Assembly (NCBI GenBank): GCA_023399105.1
Contig: JAEWQT010000061.1
Coordinates: 1-18,507 of the forward strand
Length of the DNA stretch: 18,507 nt
Origin: Pseudomonadota bacterium
GTDB lineage: Bacteria > Pseudomonadota > Gammaproteobacteria > Pseudomonadales > Oceanobacteraceae
Direction of reading: 5' to 3'
The notes under the pieces were generated by a model. It had not been told where the DNA came from and did no database searches. It saw nothing but the letters and a program-made list of their open reading frames with translations. Position numbers and translations under genes: made by a program. Shown in pieces: positions 1 to 6,131 of this stretch. The first letter of the stretch is position 1. Every line of letters starts with the position of its first letter.

Positions 1-1
1 G

Positions 2-331
2 ACTCAGGAATTGGGCGGTGAGCCGTCCTGGCGGCCACAAAAAATCATGGCGCAGGAACAGTTCGGAGATACCAGCGCAGCGGTGCAATGGATGATTGGC
101 CGCTCGCCCATCACGGGCGGGCCGGTGGTCTGGGCTGGCCCGGAAGGGGAGTGGAGCGTGCCGGACGGGCACTTCTTCACCATGGGTGACAACCGTGGCA
201 ACAGTGCTGACAGCCGCGCCTGGGGCATGGTGCCGGATCGCAATGTGGTGGGTAAGGCTGTGGCGGTGTGGATGCACTGGGACAGCTGGGGCGATATTCC
301 GTCGTTCAGCCGCAATGGCTGGATTGAATAA
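2..331 (+). CDS. lepB: Signal peptidase I, C-terminal part (5' end outside window)
   Basis: Type I signal peptidase cleaves Sec/Tat signal peptides at the periplasmic face of the inner membrane. The frame is open from base 2, so the gene enters from the left, and only the last 109 residues are present. The box E region is clear at window residues 62-78 ([17 protein letters not shown]), followed by a conserved [10 protein letters not shown] stretch and an SRNGWIE tail similar to the end of E. coli LepB. The catalytic serine and lysine lie upstream and cannot be checked. The box E sequence has Gly where the usual GDNRDNS has Asp; the second Asp (NSADSR) is kept. No rnc gene follows, unlike the common lepB-rnc-era order, so this may be a second lepB copy. 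The family call is firm; paralogue status is inference. Confidence 0.92.
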   Translation, partial: TQELGGEPSWRPQKIMAQEQFGDTSAAVQWMIGRSPITGGPVVWAGPEGEWSVPDGHFFTMGDNRGNSADSRAWGMVPDRNVVGKAVAVWMHWDSWGDIPSFSRNGWIE

Positions 332-340
332 GGCGGCCGT

Positions 341-451
341 ATGACGCGTTCTCGTCCGCCTTGCCGTTTCTGTCAGCGCAGCCGCTGGTTGCTGAGCGTT
401 ACCTTGCTGGTGGCCATGGCCATCGTGCTGTATCTGAATCTGCCGGCCTGA
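341..451 (+). CDS. 36-residue single-pass membrane microprotein with N-terminal CxxC
   Basis: The ATG lies 9 bases after the lepB stop. The ORF encodes 36 residues: a short basic head carrying CRFC (residues 8-11), then a hydrophobic helix from about W16 to L34. A purine-rich AAGGCGG at 330-336 overlaps the lepB stop and could serve as Shine-Dalgarno with a 4-base spacer. The positive residues at the N-terminal side predict the head in the cytoplasm, which would put the CxxC on the cytoplasmic face, where it could bind metal or be redox active. I do not recognise a family. The gene would be cotranscribed with lepB. A chance ORF is possible, but the spacing, charge pattern and clean membrane helix argue for a real gene. 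Confidence 0.5.
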   Translation: MTRSRPPCRFCQRSRWLLSVTLLVAMAIVLYLNLPA

Positions 452-470
452 TAAACCAAGGTCTTAGGCC

Positions 471-490
471 GGTCAGTGTGGTTACTGACC
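471..490 (+). terminator. 7-bp hairpin downstream of the lepB-microprotein pair
   Basis: GGTCAGT (471-477) and ACTGACC (484-490) form a perfect 7-bp stem with a 6-base loop, 19 bases after the microprotein stop. A T-run (504-509) starts only about 14 bases further on, so this is not a canonical intrinsic terminator. It may be a weak terminator or an operator-like site for the next gene. Confidence 0.3.
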
Positions 491-557
491 AGTATGGGTA
501 GCTATTTTTCTGCAGATGCCTACAATGCCGCCCCATTCTGATTGACGGCGCACGCTG

Positions 558-914
558 ATGAAGCTGACGAGACATCTGAAAGGCAAGGCACTGGACCTGG
601 TTGACCGGCTGGTGCCGGTACGGCCACAACCCTGCAGCGCACAACAGCGTGACCTGCTGGAGCGAGAATCCCGCCGCATGCACCTGTATTACTGTCGCAG
701 TTGCGCCTCTTCCATTGCCATTAAGCGGCATTGTGAAAAACTCGGTTTGCGGGTGGTGGAAAAAGACGTGGTGCGGGTGAATGCCTATCGTAATGAGCTG
801 CTGAATGGTGGCGGTGAACCGCGGGTGCCCTGTCTGCGGATTGATGATGAGCAAGGCCCGCGCTGGTTATACAGCCCGGAAGCCATCCGCAATTATCTGA
901 ATAAGCGTTTCTGA
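558..914 (+). CDS. Glutaredoxin / GST N-terminal-domain protein with N-terminal extension
   Basis: This is a thioredoxin-fold redox protein of 118 residues. The fold begins near residue 41 (MHLYYCRSC): the CxxC is C46-R-S-C49, followed by a helix (IAIKRHCEKLGL). The cis-proline strand is RVPCLRI (Pro91), and the C-terminal helix starts at LYSPEAIRNYL. The two glycines before the Pro loop (GGGEP) fit glutaredoxins. A cytoplasmic glutathione-dependent disulfide or deglutathionylation role is the family expectation. The CRSC active site replaces the classical CPYC/CPFC, and about 40 residues precede the fold, more than a minimal glutaredoxin has. The start has no clear Shine-Dalgarno. No signal peptide is visible. 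Confidence 0.8.
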   Translation: MKLTRHLKGKALDLVDRLVPVRPQPCSAQQRDLLERESRRMHLYYCRSCASSIAIKRHCEKLGLRVVEKDVVRVNAYRNELLNGGGEPRVPCLRIDDEQGPRWLYSPEAIRNYLNKRF

Positions 915-930
915 AACCGGCAGTGGCCGT

Positions 931-936
931 TACAAT
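931..936 (+). promoter_or_regulatory. Possible -10 element for the YheT-type hydrolase gene
   Basis: TACAAT followed by a GC-rich GCGGCC discriminator lies 28 bases before the hydrolase ATG. A similar TACAATGCCGCC sits at 521-532 ahead of the glutaredoxin gene. Neither has a convincing -35 hexamer at 16-18 bases, so both are only tentative. Confidence 0.3.
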
Positions 937-964
937 GCGGCCAGTTTAATCAGCCGGAATTCCC

Positions 965-1945
965 ATGCCCCTGATCACCTCTTCCTATACTCCGCCACGG
1001 GCACTGGCCAATGGCTATGTGCAAAGTATTCTGCCGACGCTGGTGCGTCGCTTGCCCAGTGGGCATTTACAGCGTGAACGACTGGAGCTGGGAGATGGGG
1101 ATTTTCTCGACCTGGACTGGAGCCGTTGTGCCGCCAGTACGCAGATGCGGCCATTGGTGATTATTTCGCACGGGCTGGAAGGCCATTCACGTCGCCCCTA
1201 TGTGTTGGGGATGGCGCGCCAGGCCAACCGCCAGGGTTTTGATGCCCTGGCCTGGAATTTCCGTGCCTGCAGTGGCGAACCCAACCGCTTGCCGCGGATG
1301 TACCATAGCGGTGCCACCGAAGATCTGCATGCGGTGGTGGAACACGCGGTGGCTTGTGGTTACCAGCGTATTCATCTGGTGGGTTTTTCCATGGGCGGTA
1401 ATTTAAGCCTGGTGTACGCCGGTCGTGACCGTGCCCGTATGCCAGCGGCGGTGCGCTCAGTGGTGGCCTTTTCTGTGCCCTGTGATCTGCACGGCAGTGC
1501 GTTACAGCTGGCCAAACGCCGTAACCGGATTTTTATGTGGCGCTTTCTGCGCGATCTGGGCGAAAAAATGCGCCTTAAAGCGCAACGCTTTCCGCAGCTG
1601 ATCAGCGTCGACGGCTATCAGAAGATCCGGAACTTTCAGCAGTTTGATGACCGCTATACTGCGCCATTGCACGGTTTCCGCGATGCGCTGGATTACTGGC
1701 AGCAATCTAGTAGCCTGAATTATCTGACCAGTCTGAAGGTGCCGACATTGCTGGTAAATGCCCGTAATGATCCGTTTTTGTCTGCGGCCTGCTTTCCACA
1801 GCAACTGGCAGAACAACACGAGTTTTTACATCTGGAAATGCCCGCCAGCGGCGGTCATGTCGGTTTTATCCGGCGCAGTAAGGATCAGACCTACTGGATG
1901 GAGTTGCGGGCGTTGGAATTTATTGCCGCACAGGAAGCAGGGTAA
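965..1945 (+). CDS. YheT-family alpha/beta hydrolase
   Basis: This is a 326-residue alpha/beta-fold hydrolase of the COG0429 (YheT/ABHD1-3) type. The oxyanion segment SHGLEGHS is at 68-75, the nucleophile elbow GFSMGGN is at 140-146 (Ser142), the acid is in NARNDPF (Asp269), and the catalytic His is in GGHVGF (His298). All three triad residues are therefore visible and correctly ordered. The length matches E. coli YheT (about 340). Members are putative carboxylesterases or lipases of unknown natural substrate; the animal relatives act on lipids. No signal peptide is present, so it is cytoplasmic or peripheral. It is a lone plus-strand gene converging on the AraC-family gene. Confidence 0.93.
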   Translation: MPLITSSYTPPRALANGYVQSILPTLVRRLPSGHLQRERLELGDGDFLDLDWSRCAASTQMRPLVIISHGLEGHSRRPYVLGMARQANRQGFDALAWNFRACSGEPNRLPRMYHSGATEDLHAVVEHAVACGYQRIHLVGFSMGGNLSLVYAGRDRARMPAAVRSVVAFSVPCDLHGSALQLAKRRNRIFMWRFLRDLGEKMRLKAQRFPQLISVDGYQKIRNFQQFDDRYTAPLHGFRDALDYWQQSSSLNYLTSLKVPTLLVNARNDPFLSAACFPQQLAEQHEFLHLEMPASGGHVGFIRRSKDQTYWMELRALEFIAAQEAG

Positions 1946-1962
1946 CCGGCGTCCTTGCCGGT
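1945..1962. terminator. Short inverted repeat between convergent genes
   Basis: ACCGGC (1945-1950) and GCCGGT (1957-1962) form a 6-bp GC stem with a 6-base loop, beginning at the last base of the hydrolase stop codon. It lies in the 26-bp gap between two convergent genes. There is no T-tract directly after it on either strand, so terminator function is weakly supported. Confidence 0.3.
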
Positions 1963-1971
1963 GCCGCGGGT

Positions 1972-3021
1972 TTAACCGTTGGCGACCAGCGCCTCCTGGC
2001 GCTGATGTTGCCGGTATTGTGCCGGGCTCATGTTCATTTCTTTAATAAAAATCCGGTCCAGCGTGCGGCGGCCGGATAAGCCGACGGTGAGCGCGATCTG
2101 CTCAATGCTGTCATCGGTGCTGACCAGCAGATGCCGGGTAATTTCCAACCGTACACTGGTAACAATCTGCTTCAGCGATGTCTCTTCACGGTGCAGGTGC
2201 CGGTTCAGAGTACGGGCACTGATGTGAAAATAGTCGGCCACTTCCTGCTGGTTGGCATTCAGGCGGATTTTATTCTGTACAAACGCCTTGCGGATGCGTT
2301 CTGACAACGCACCGGAGCGCGCCAGCTTACGGTATTGTTCTTCCACCTCACGCTTCATCATATTCAGAATATGCGGATTGGTGTTGTGCAAGCCTTCATC
2401 CAGCCACTTGCTGTGAAACTGAATGGAACATTCACCGGCATTGAATTCAATCTCGCTGCGCCACTGCTGGTTGTATTGCGAGGCGTATTGGGTGGCCGGG
2501 AAAGGAACGCTGATGGTGCTGATCTGCAAATCCGGGCCACAGAGCTGGCGCAGCCAGTTCAGCAGGGTGCTGATGGCGGTTTCAGTACGGTGGCGCTGGG
2601 CGGCCAGAATAAAGTTCTCGGCTACCGGCAGTTTCACTTTGATGATGTTGTCACGGGTACGGGTAACCTGAATTTCCAGCTCATCACTGAGCAGCGCGGA
2701 GAATTTTTCCAGGTAATACAGCGCTTCGCGCAATGTGTTGCAGCACAAAAACAGATGCTGTAACTGGCAGCTGCTGTGCACATTGAATTTGTGGGCAGCC
2801 TGCACACACAGGGCTTCATTGCCGGTGTGGTTAATCAGCAGATTGATCAGCTCATCGGCATCCTCGCTGTTCAGGCGGGTATCAGGATCGCGCAGCTGCT
2901 TGAGAATCCGCTGGATATGGCCGGATTCATCAGCAGGCAGCTGATCAAAGAAAGTCGGGCCGGCAGCGTCCACAAGCGGACGGATCAGGGCAGCAGAGAC
3001 GTAACTTTGTTCCATGTTCAT
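1972..3021 (-). CDS. AraC-family transcriptional regulator (long form with N-terminal sensor domain)
   Basis: This is a 349-residue regulator. Residues of about 8-200 resemble the 'arabinose-binding' AraC N-terminal domain (PF12625 type), found in regulators such as OruR and the amino-acid/lipid-responsive AraC proteins. The C-terminal double helix-turn-helix spans about 240-340: HTH1 is near 256-275 (QQEVADYFHISARTLNRHL) and HTH2 near 304-326. The second HTH has an unusual GLSGRRTLDRIF instead of the common GFSxxSxFxRxF. The start is either this ATG or the one two codons downstream (MEQ). The ligand is unknown. The palindrome-dense gap upstream may hold its own operators. The OMP/MaoC pair beyond the gap is a plausible target (inference). 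Confidence 0.93.
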   Translation of the reverse strand: MNMEQSYVSAALIRPLVDAAGPTFFDQLPADESGHIQRILKQLRDPDTRLNSEDADELINLLINHTGNEALCVQAAHKFNVHSSCQLQHLFLCCNTLREALYYLEKFSALLSDELEIQVTRTRDNIIKVKLPVAENFILAAQRHRTETAISTLLNWLRQLCGPDLQISTISVPFPATQYASQYNQQWRSEIEFNAGECSIQFHSKWLDEGLHNTNPHILNMMKREVEEQYRKLARSGALSERIRKAFVQNKIRLNANQQEVADYFHISARTLNRHLHREETSLKQIVTSVRLEITRHLLVSTDDSIEQIALTVGLSGRRTLDRIFIKEMNMSPAQYRQHQRQEALVANG

Positions 3022-3213
3022 AGGCGGTACGGTCGCAGATGAGGTTAACCTTTATCGACAGCAAAGCCTGTGCCATGGCTGTCGTACGTATACAGAACGG
3101 GCGTTCCGGCGACCGTCTGGGCCAGACACAGCCCAGGGTGTTACCGGAAGTAGCAATAAGCCGCTACTTTATGACGCGACGGGCCACTGTATGCAAATGT
3201 GAAGGATTTTGAT

Positions 3214-3288
3214 ATGACAAAAGTCTCAATCTTTGCCCGCCAGCGCTGGAATAATGGCGCAACAGGGGCAAAGATTCCATTTTTGTGA
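3214..3288 (+). CDS. Possible 24-residue small ORF with strong Shine-Dalgarno
   Basis: GAAGGA (3201-3206) is followed after 7 bases by ATG and a 24-codon ORF (MTKVSIFARQ...AKIPFL) ending in TGA. The ribosome binding site is among the best in the window. The ORF runs through the large nested inverted repeat, so translation would melt or mask that structure, as in a leader peptide, but no plus-strand gene follows to be regulated. It has no recognisable domain and may be a chance ORF. Confidence 0.25.
   Translation: MTKVSIFARQRWNNGATGAKIPFL
3228..3276 (-). terminator. Large nested inverted repeat, candidate terminator of the OMP transcript
   Basis: Perfect 11-bp arms (3228-3238 and 3266-3276) enclose 27 bases, which include the 10-bp palindrome CCAGCGCTGG and a CGCCA/TGGCG pair. 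The structure lies 41-89 bases past the stop codon of the minus-strand outer-membrane protein gene. Only a short TTTT follows on the minus strand (in GAGACTTTTGTC), so intrinsic termination is plausible but not typical. An operator role is the alternative. Confidence 0.4.
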
Positions 3289-3316
3289 CCAAGTTGGCGT
3301 TGTCTGTCGCAGCTGC

Positions 3317-3913
3317 TCAGAAATCGTACTGTACACCCAGCGTCAACAACTGCAAGCGAGTACGTGAAAAATCCTGGCTTTCCAGTGCCGTGGTTTCCAG
3401 TTCGGCCCGTACCGCCAGATCAGGTAAAACCCGCCATAGCAGGCCGGCACCGGTGATCGGGCTGACGCCGGTGGCGCTGTCCTGTTCTTTGCTGCGGACA
3501 TTGCTGGCGTCAATACTGACGCGGTCGAAATCGGCATACCAGAGGTTAAAGCCGCCCTTAACAAACAGATCCAGCTGTTCCATTACGCCAAAGCGATAGC
3601 TCAGGCTGAACAGCGCCCCCTGCGGATGGAAGCGGCTGATGCCACTGTTATTGGCACCGCTGATGGTGTTGCGTGCCTCCCCCATGTCCATCAGGCCCAT
3701 TTCAAAGCTGAGCTTGTCGGTGGCGCGTGGGCCGAACAATAAGCGCCAGCTGCTGCCGGTGGAATCCAGATCGGCCGATTCGGTCGTGCCACCCAGCAGG
3801 GCAACAAAGCCCCCTTCTGCCTGTACGGCCGGAGTGGTTAAAGAGAGCGCCAGCAGGCCGGTGGTCAGCAGATATTGCCGGTGAGTTCGCAGGTTATTCC
3901 GCAGGTTTTTCAT
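3317..3913 (-). CDS. Small outer-membrane beta-barrel protein
   Basis: This is a 198-residue secreted protein. A Sec signal peptide covers residues 1 to about 32, with a hydrophobic core LLTTGLLALSL and likely cleavage at AVQA|EGG. The mature part alternates polar and apolar residues in strand-like segments (GGFVALLGG, WRLLFGPRA, KLSFEMGLMDMG, GALFSLSYRFG, DLFVKGGFNLWYA, ITGAGLLWRV, AVRAELETTAL, RLQLLTLGVQYDF). It ends in phenylalanine, the usual BAM signal for outer-membrane barrels. This fits an 8-stranded OmpA/OmpW-like porin-type barrel (OMP_b-brl). The start lies 15 bases after the MaoC-like gene stop and lacks an obvious Shine-Dalgarno, suggesting cotranscription. Substrate or role unknown. 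Confidence 0.8.
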   Translation of the reverse strand: MKNLRNNLRTHRQYLLTTGLLALSLTTPAVQAEGGFVALLGGTTESADLDSTGSSWRLLFGPRATDKLSFEMGLMDMGEARNTISGANNSGISRFHPQGALFSLSYRFGVMEQLDLFVKGGFNLWYADFDRVSIDASNVRSKEQDSATGVSPITGAGLLWRVLPDLAVRAELETTALESQDFSRTRLQLLTLGVQYDF

Positions 3914-3928
3914 AGGTGAGCCCGGTTA

Positions 3929-4846
3929 TTATTGTTGTGTGGTGGCAGGCATCATAGCAGCCGCATCGGGAATGAAAACCCGACCCTGCAGGTGGGTGGT
4001 ATGGCCGTCCGGGCTGCGCAGTTCAAAATCGGTACCGGCTGGCACCGCCTGGGTTGGCGGATTCCAGTGCAATACGGCCTTAGCTGGCAGAAATACCGGC
4101 AGGCGGAAATCACAGCTGAGGCTGCAGCGCTCGCTGTGCAGCTGTGGCATCAGCGTGGCGGCGGCGCGGGCTTTGCTCCACATACCGTGGGCAATGTGCC
4201 GGGGGAAGCCAAACAGGCGGGCGCTGAGGGCGAACAGATGAATGGGGTTGGAGTCGCCGGAAACCCGGGCATAGCGCCGGCCAAGATTGCTGGCCAGTTC
4301 CCAGTCCTCATGCTCGCTGAAGCTGGCCGGTGCCGGGCGAACCCGGGCAGTACGCCGTTCCTTACTGCGCGGGTGGCGGGCCAGGTTGGTGCTGACGGAT
4401 TCCCAGACGATATGGCCACCGCAGCTGATTTCAGTACAGATATCAAATTCCAGCCCTTTGTCGGTGTGGCGCAGCGGATTAAAGCGGCAGCAGATATCCA
4501 GCTTATCGCTGAGTTGTATGGTCCGGTGCTGGGTAATGTGATTGCGGATATGCACCAGCCCCATTAACGGCAGCGGAAACTCTTTGTGCAGCATCAATTC
4601 CATGTGCAATGGAAAAGCCAGAATGTGCGGATAGGTAATGGGCAAGCCATGAGCATCCGGGTTAAAACCACAGACCCTGGCGTAAGCCCTTACTTTGGCC
4701 ACTTCTGCACAGATGCCGGTTTGCCAGGCTTCAACGCCGGGTAGGCGCGGGGGAATGGTTTTGCCGGGGCGGGTAAACAGGGCGCGGCCATACTGGCTTA
4801 ACAAGCCGGGGGTGTCCTGAAAATGCAATCGGGTGGCGTCGGTCAT
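3929..4846 (-). CDS. MaoC-like double-hotdog (R)-specific enoyl-CoA hydratase family protein
   Basis: The protein has 305 residues. The C-terminal half carries the hydratase-2 signature YARVSGDSNPIHL, with the catalytic pair expected at Asp198 and His203, followed by FPRHIAHGMWSKARAA, the conserved hotdog helix. The N-terminal half (about 40-160) is a second, degenerate hotdog (VRAYARVCGF, TYPHILAFPLHMELML, LVHIRNHI), as in two-domain MaoC proteins. Members hydrate trans-2-enoyl-CoA or act on polyketide-like acyl thioesters; the substrate here is unknown. The gene is divergent from an AraC-type regulator (intergenic about 178 bp) and probably heads a two-gene operon with the outer-membrane barrel. 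A MaoC gene next to an AraC regulator suggests acyl-CoA or lipid-responsive control (inference). Confidence 0.85.
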   Translation of the reverse strand: MTDATRLHFQDTPGLLSQYGRALFTRPGKTIPPRLPGVEAWQTGICAEVAKVRAYARVCGFNPDAHGLPITYPHILAFPLHMELMLHKEFPLPLMGLVHIRNHITQHRTIQLSDKLDICCRFNPLRHTDKGLEFDICTEISCGGHIVWESVSTNLARHPRSKERRTARVRPAPASFSEHEDWELASNLGRRYARVSGDSNPIHLFALSARLFGFPRHIAHGMWSKARAAATLMPQLHSERCSLSCDFRLPVFLPAKAVLHWNPPTQAVPAGTDFELRSPDGHTTHLQGRVFIPDAAAMMPATTQQ

Positions 4847-5024
4847 GGGCTATTCGCTTTTTTTATTCGTGGTGAGAAGTCATGCACCGGACAGACTAAT
4901 GGTTGCAGAGACGCCGTCATTGGCGCCGCCTGCCATCGCCGCGCGTCAGATTGGTCAACGGCATTTGCAGCAACGCCGGTATCTGGCAGAATCGGGGCCT
5001 TACCAACAGGAAATTCAATCACTT

Positions 5025-6062
5025 ATGTCCGGCGGAATGACAGAGTTGCGCGACTCCGGTGTGATGATCCAGCTCGCTCACCAGGCCATGCTGAGCATGG
5101 GGCTGGATGTGAATCGGGTCTTTGCCCGGCTTGGGGTTACTCCGGAGTTGCTGCGTGATCGTAATATCCGTACCCCGCATGAAGCGCAGTTATTGTTCTG
5201 GCAGGTGCTGGAGCAGGAAACCGCGGACCCGGACATTGGCCTGCATCTGGGCGAACACATGCCGGTGTACAAAGGGCAGGTCTTACAGTATCTGTTCTTG
5301 TCTTCCCCCACCTTTGGTGAGGGGCTGAAGCGGGCGCTTAATTATCAGCGTTTGCTCAGCGACGCATCGCAGGCCAGTACCGGCATGGAGGGTGATCAGG
5401 CGTTTATTATGGTCGACAGCGCCAGCGGCAAAGTTGCGGGTCTGCGTCACCTGAATGAATGCATGGCGCTGGGGCTGACCCGCTTTTTCCGTTACGTCAC
5501 CGACGCTGCGTTTCAGCCGTCGGCCCTGCACTTCAGTCATGCGGCACCGGCTGACAGCGCTGAGCATCAGCGCATTTTTGGTTGCCCGGTACTCTTTGGT
5601 CAGGCCGATAACCGTATTTATTTTTCCCGTGCGCTGCTGGAGCAGCCGTCTTCCCACGCGGAACCCGAGTTGCTGCAGCTGCACGAAAAACTGGCGATTG
5701 AACATGTGGCCAAGCTGGAGCGGCAGGATATTGTCGCGCGGGTGTACCGGGTGTTTGGTGAGATTCTCGAAACCGGCGATGTCAGTCTCGACGATGTGGC
5801 CACCCACTTACAGCTGAAGGCCCGCACGCTGCGGACCCGGCTGGCCGAGGCCGGTACCAATTTCAATCAGTTACTGGCGGACTACCGCTGTAATCTGGCT
5901 AAACGATTGCTGGCCGGTACTGACGAAACCATTGATGAAATCGTCTACCTGACCGGGTTTTCTGAGCCCAGCACCTTTTACCGGGCGTTTAAACGCTGGA
6001 CCGGCCAAACGCCGGTGGAATACCGCAACCAGCGCCGGCAGCCGGAGAATATGGCCGATTGA
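5025..6062 (+). CDS. AraC-family transcriptional regulator, arabinose-binding N-domain type
   Basis: The protein has 345 residues from this ATG. Residues of about 10-200 match the AraC N-terminal sensor domain (LAHQAMLSMGLDVNRVFARLG ... GEHMPVYKGQVLQYLFLSSPTFGEGL). The C-terminal AraC HTH spans about 240-336: HTH1 is DVSLDDVATHLQLKARTLRTRL and the second element is ETIDEIVYLTGFSEPSTFYR, then AFKRWTGQTPVEYR, the canonical ending. The frame is open back to 4833, overlapping the divergent MaoC gene. I chose 5025 because AGGAA lies at 5008-5012 and family members begin near here; ATG 5037 is an alternative. The gene probably controls the divergent MaoC-OMP pair, and itself (inference). Confidence 0.92.
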   Translation: MSGGMTELRDSGVMIQLAHQAMLSMGLDVNRVFARLGVTPELLRDRNIRTPHEAQLLFWQVLEQETADPDIGLHLGEHMPVYKGQVLQYLFLSSPTFGEGLKRALNYQRLLSDASQASTGMEGDQAFIMVDSASGKVAGLRHLNECMALGLTRFFRYVTDAAFQPSALHFSHAAPADSAEHQRIFGCPVLFGQADNRIYFSRALLEQPSSHAEPELLQLHEKLAIEHVAKLERQDIVARVYRVFGEILETGDVSLDDVATHLQLKARTLRTRLAEAGTNFNQLLADYRCNLAKRLLAGTDETIDEIVYLTGFSEPSTFYRAFKRWTGQTPVEYRNQRRQPENMAD

Positions 6063-6070
6063 GAGGCGAT

Positions 6071-6097
6071 TAAAGTTAACCGCTGAACGGCCGATAA
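6071..6097 (+). promoter_or_regulatory. Sigma-28 (FliA) promoter
   Basis: TAAAGTTA (6071-6078), an 11-base spacer, and GCCGATAA (6090-6097) match the enterobacterial FliA consensus TAAAGTTT-N11-GCCGATAA at 15 of 16 positions, with the exact spacing. Transcription would begin near 6104-6106, leaving a leader of about 27 bases that contains CAGGGA (6119-6124) before the ATG at 6132. It lies in the short gap after the AraC gene and points at the DUF5610-like gene only. Confidence 0.85.
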
Positions 6098-6131
6098 CTG
6101 AACCGACATTGCTATTTACAGGGATAACGCC

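Larger units (their letters stand above)
3022..3316. other. Palindrome-dense intergenic region (AraC promoter side and outer-membrane-protein gene 3' side)
   Basis: This 295-bp gap contains a series of inverted repeats: AGGTTAACCT (3042-3051), CGTACG (3084-3089) overlapping GTATAC (3088-3093), GAACG-GG-CGTTC (3095-3106), GTCTGG-G-CCAGAC (3115-3127), AAGTAGC-N8-GCTACTT (3148-3169), and AATCTTTGCCC-N27-GGGCAAAGATT (3228-3276), whose loop holds CCAGCGCTGG (3240-3249). It must contain the promoter of the minus-strand AraC gene and the 3' end of the outer-membrane protein transcript. I could not identify a convincing -35/-10 pair. Confidence 0.6.

Noticed and set aside
3932..4567. 211-residue plus-strand ORF
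   Set aside because: It is opposite the MaoC-like gene, which has clear hydratase motifs on the other strand.
4833..5024. N-terminal extension of the second AraC protein
   Set aside because: It would overlap the divergent MaoC gene and remove the shared promoter region; family members start near residue 1 of the 5025 form.
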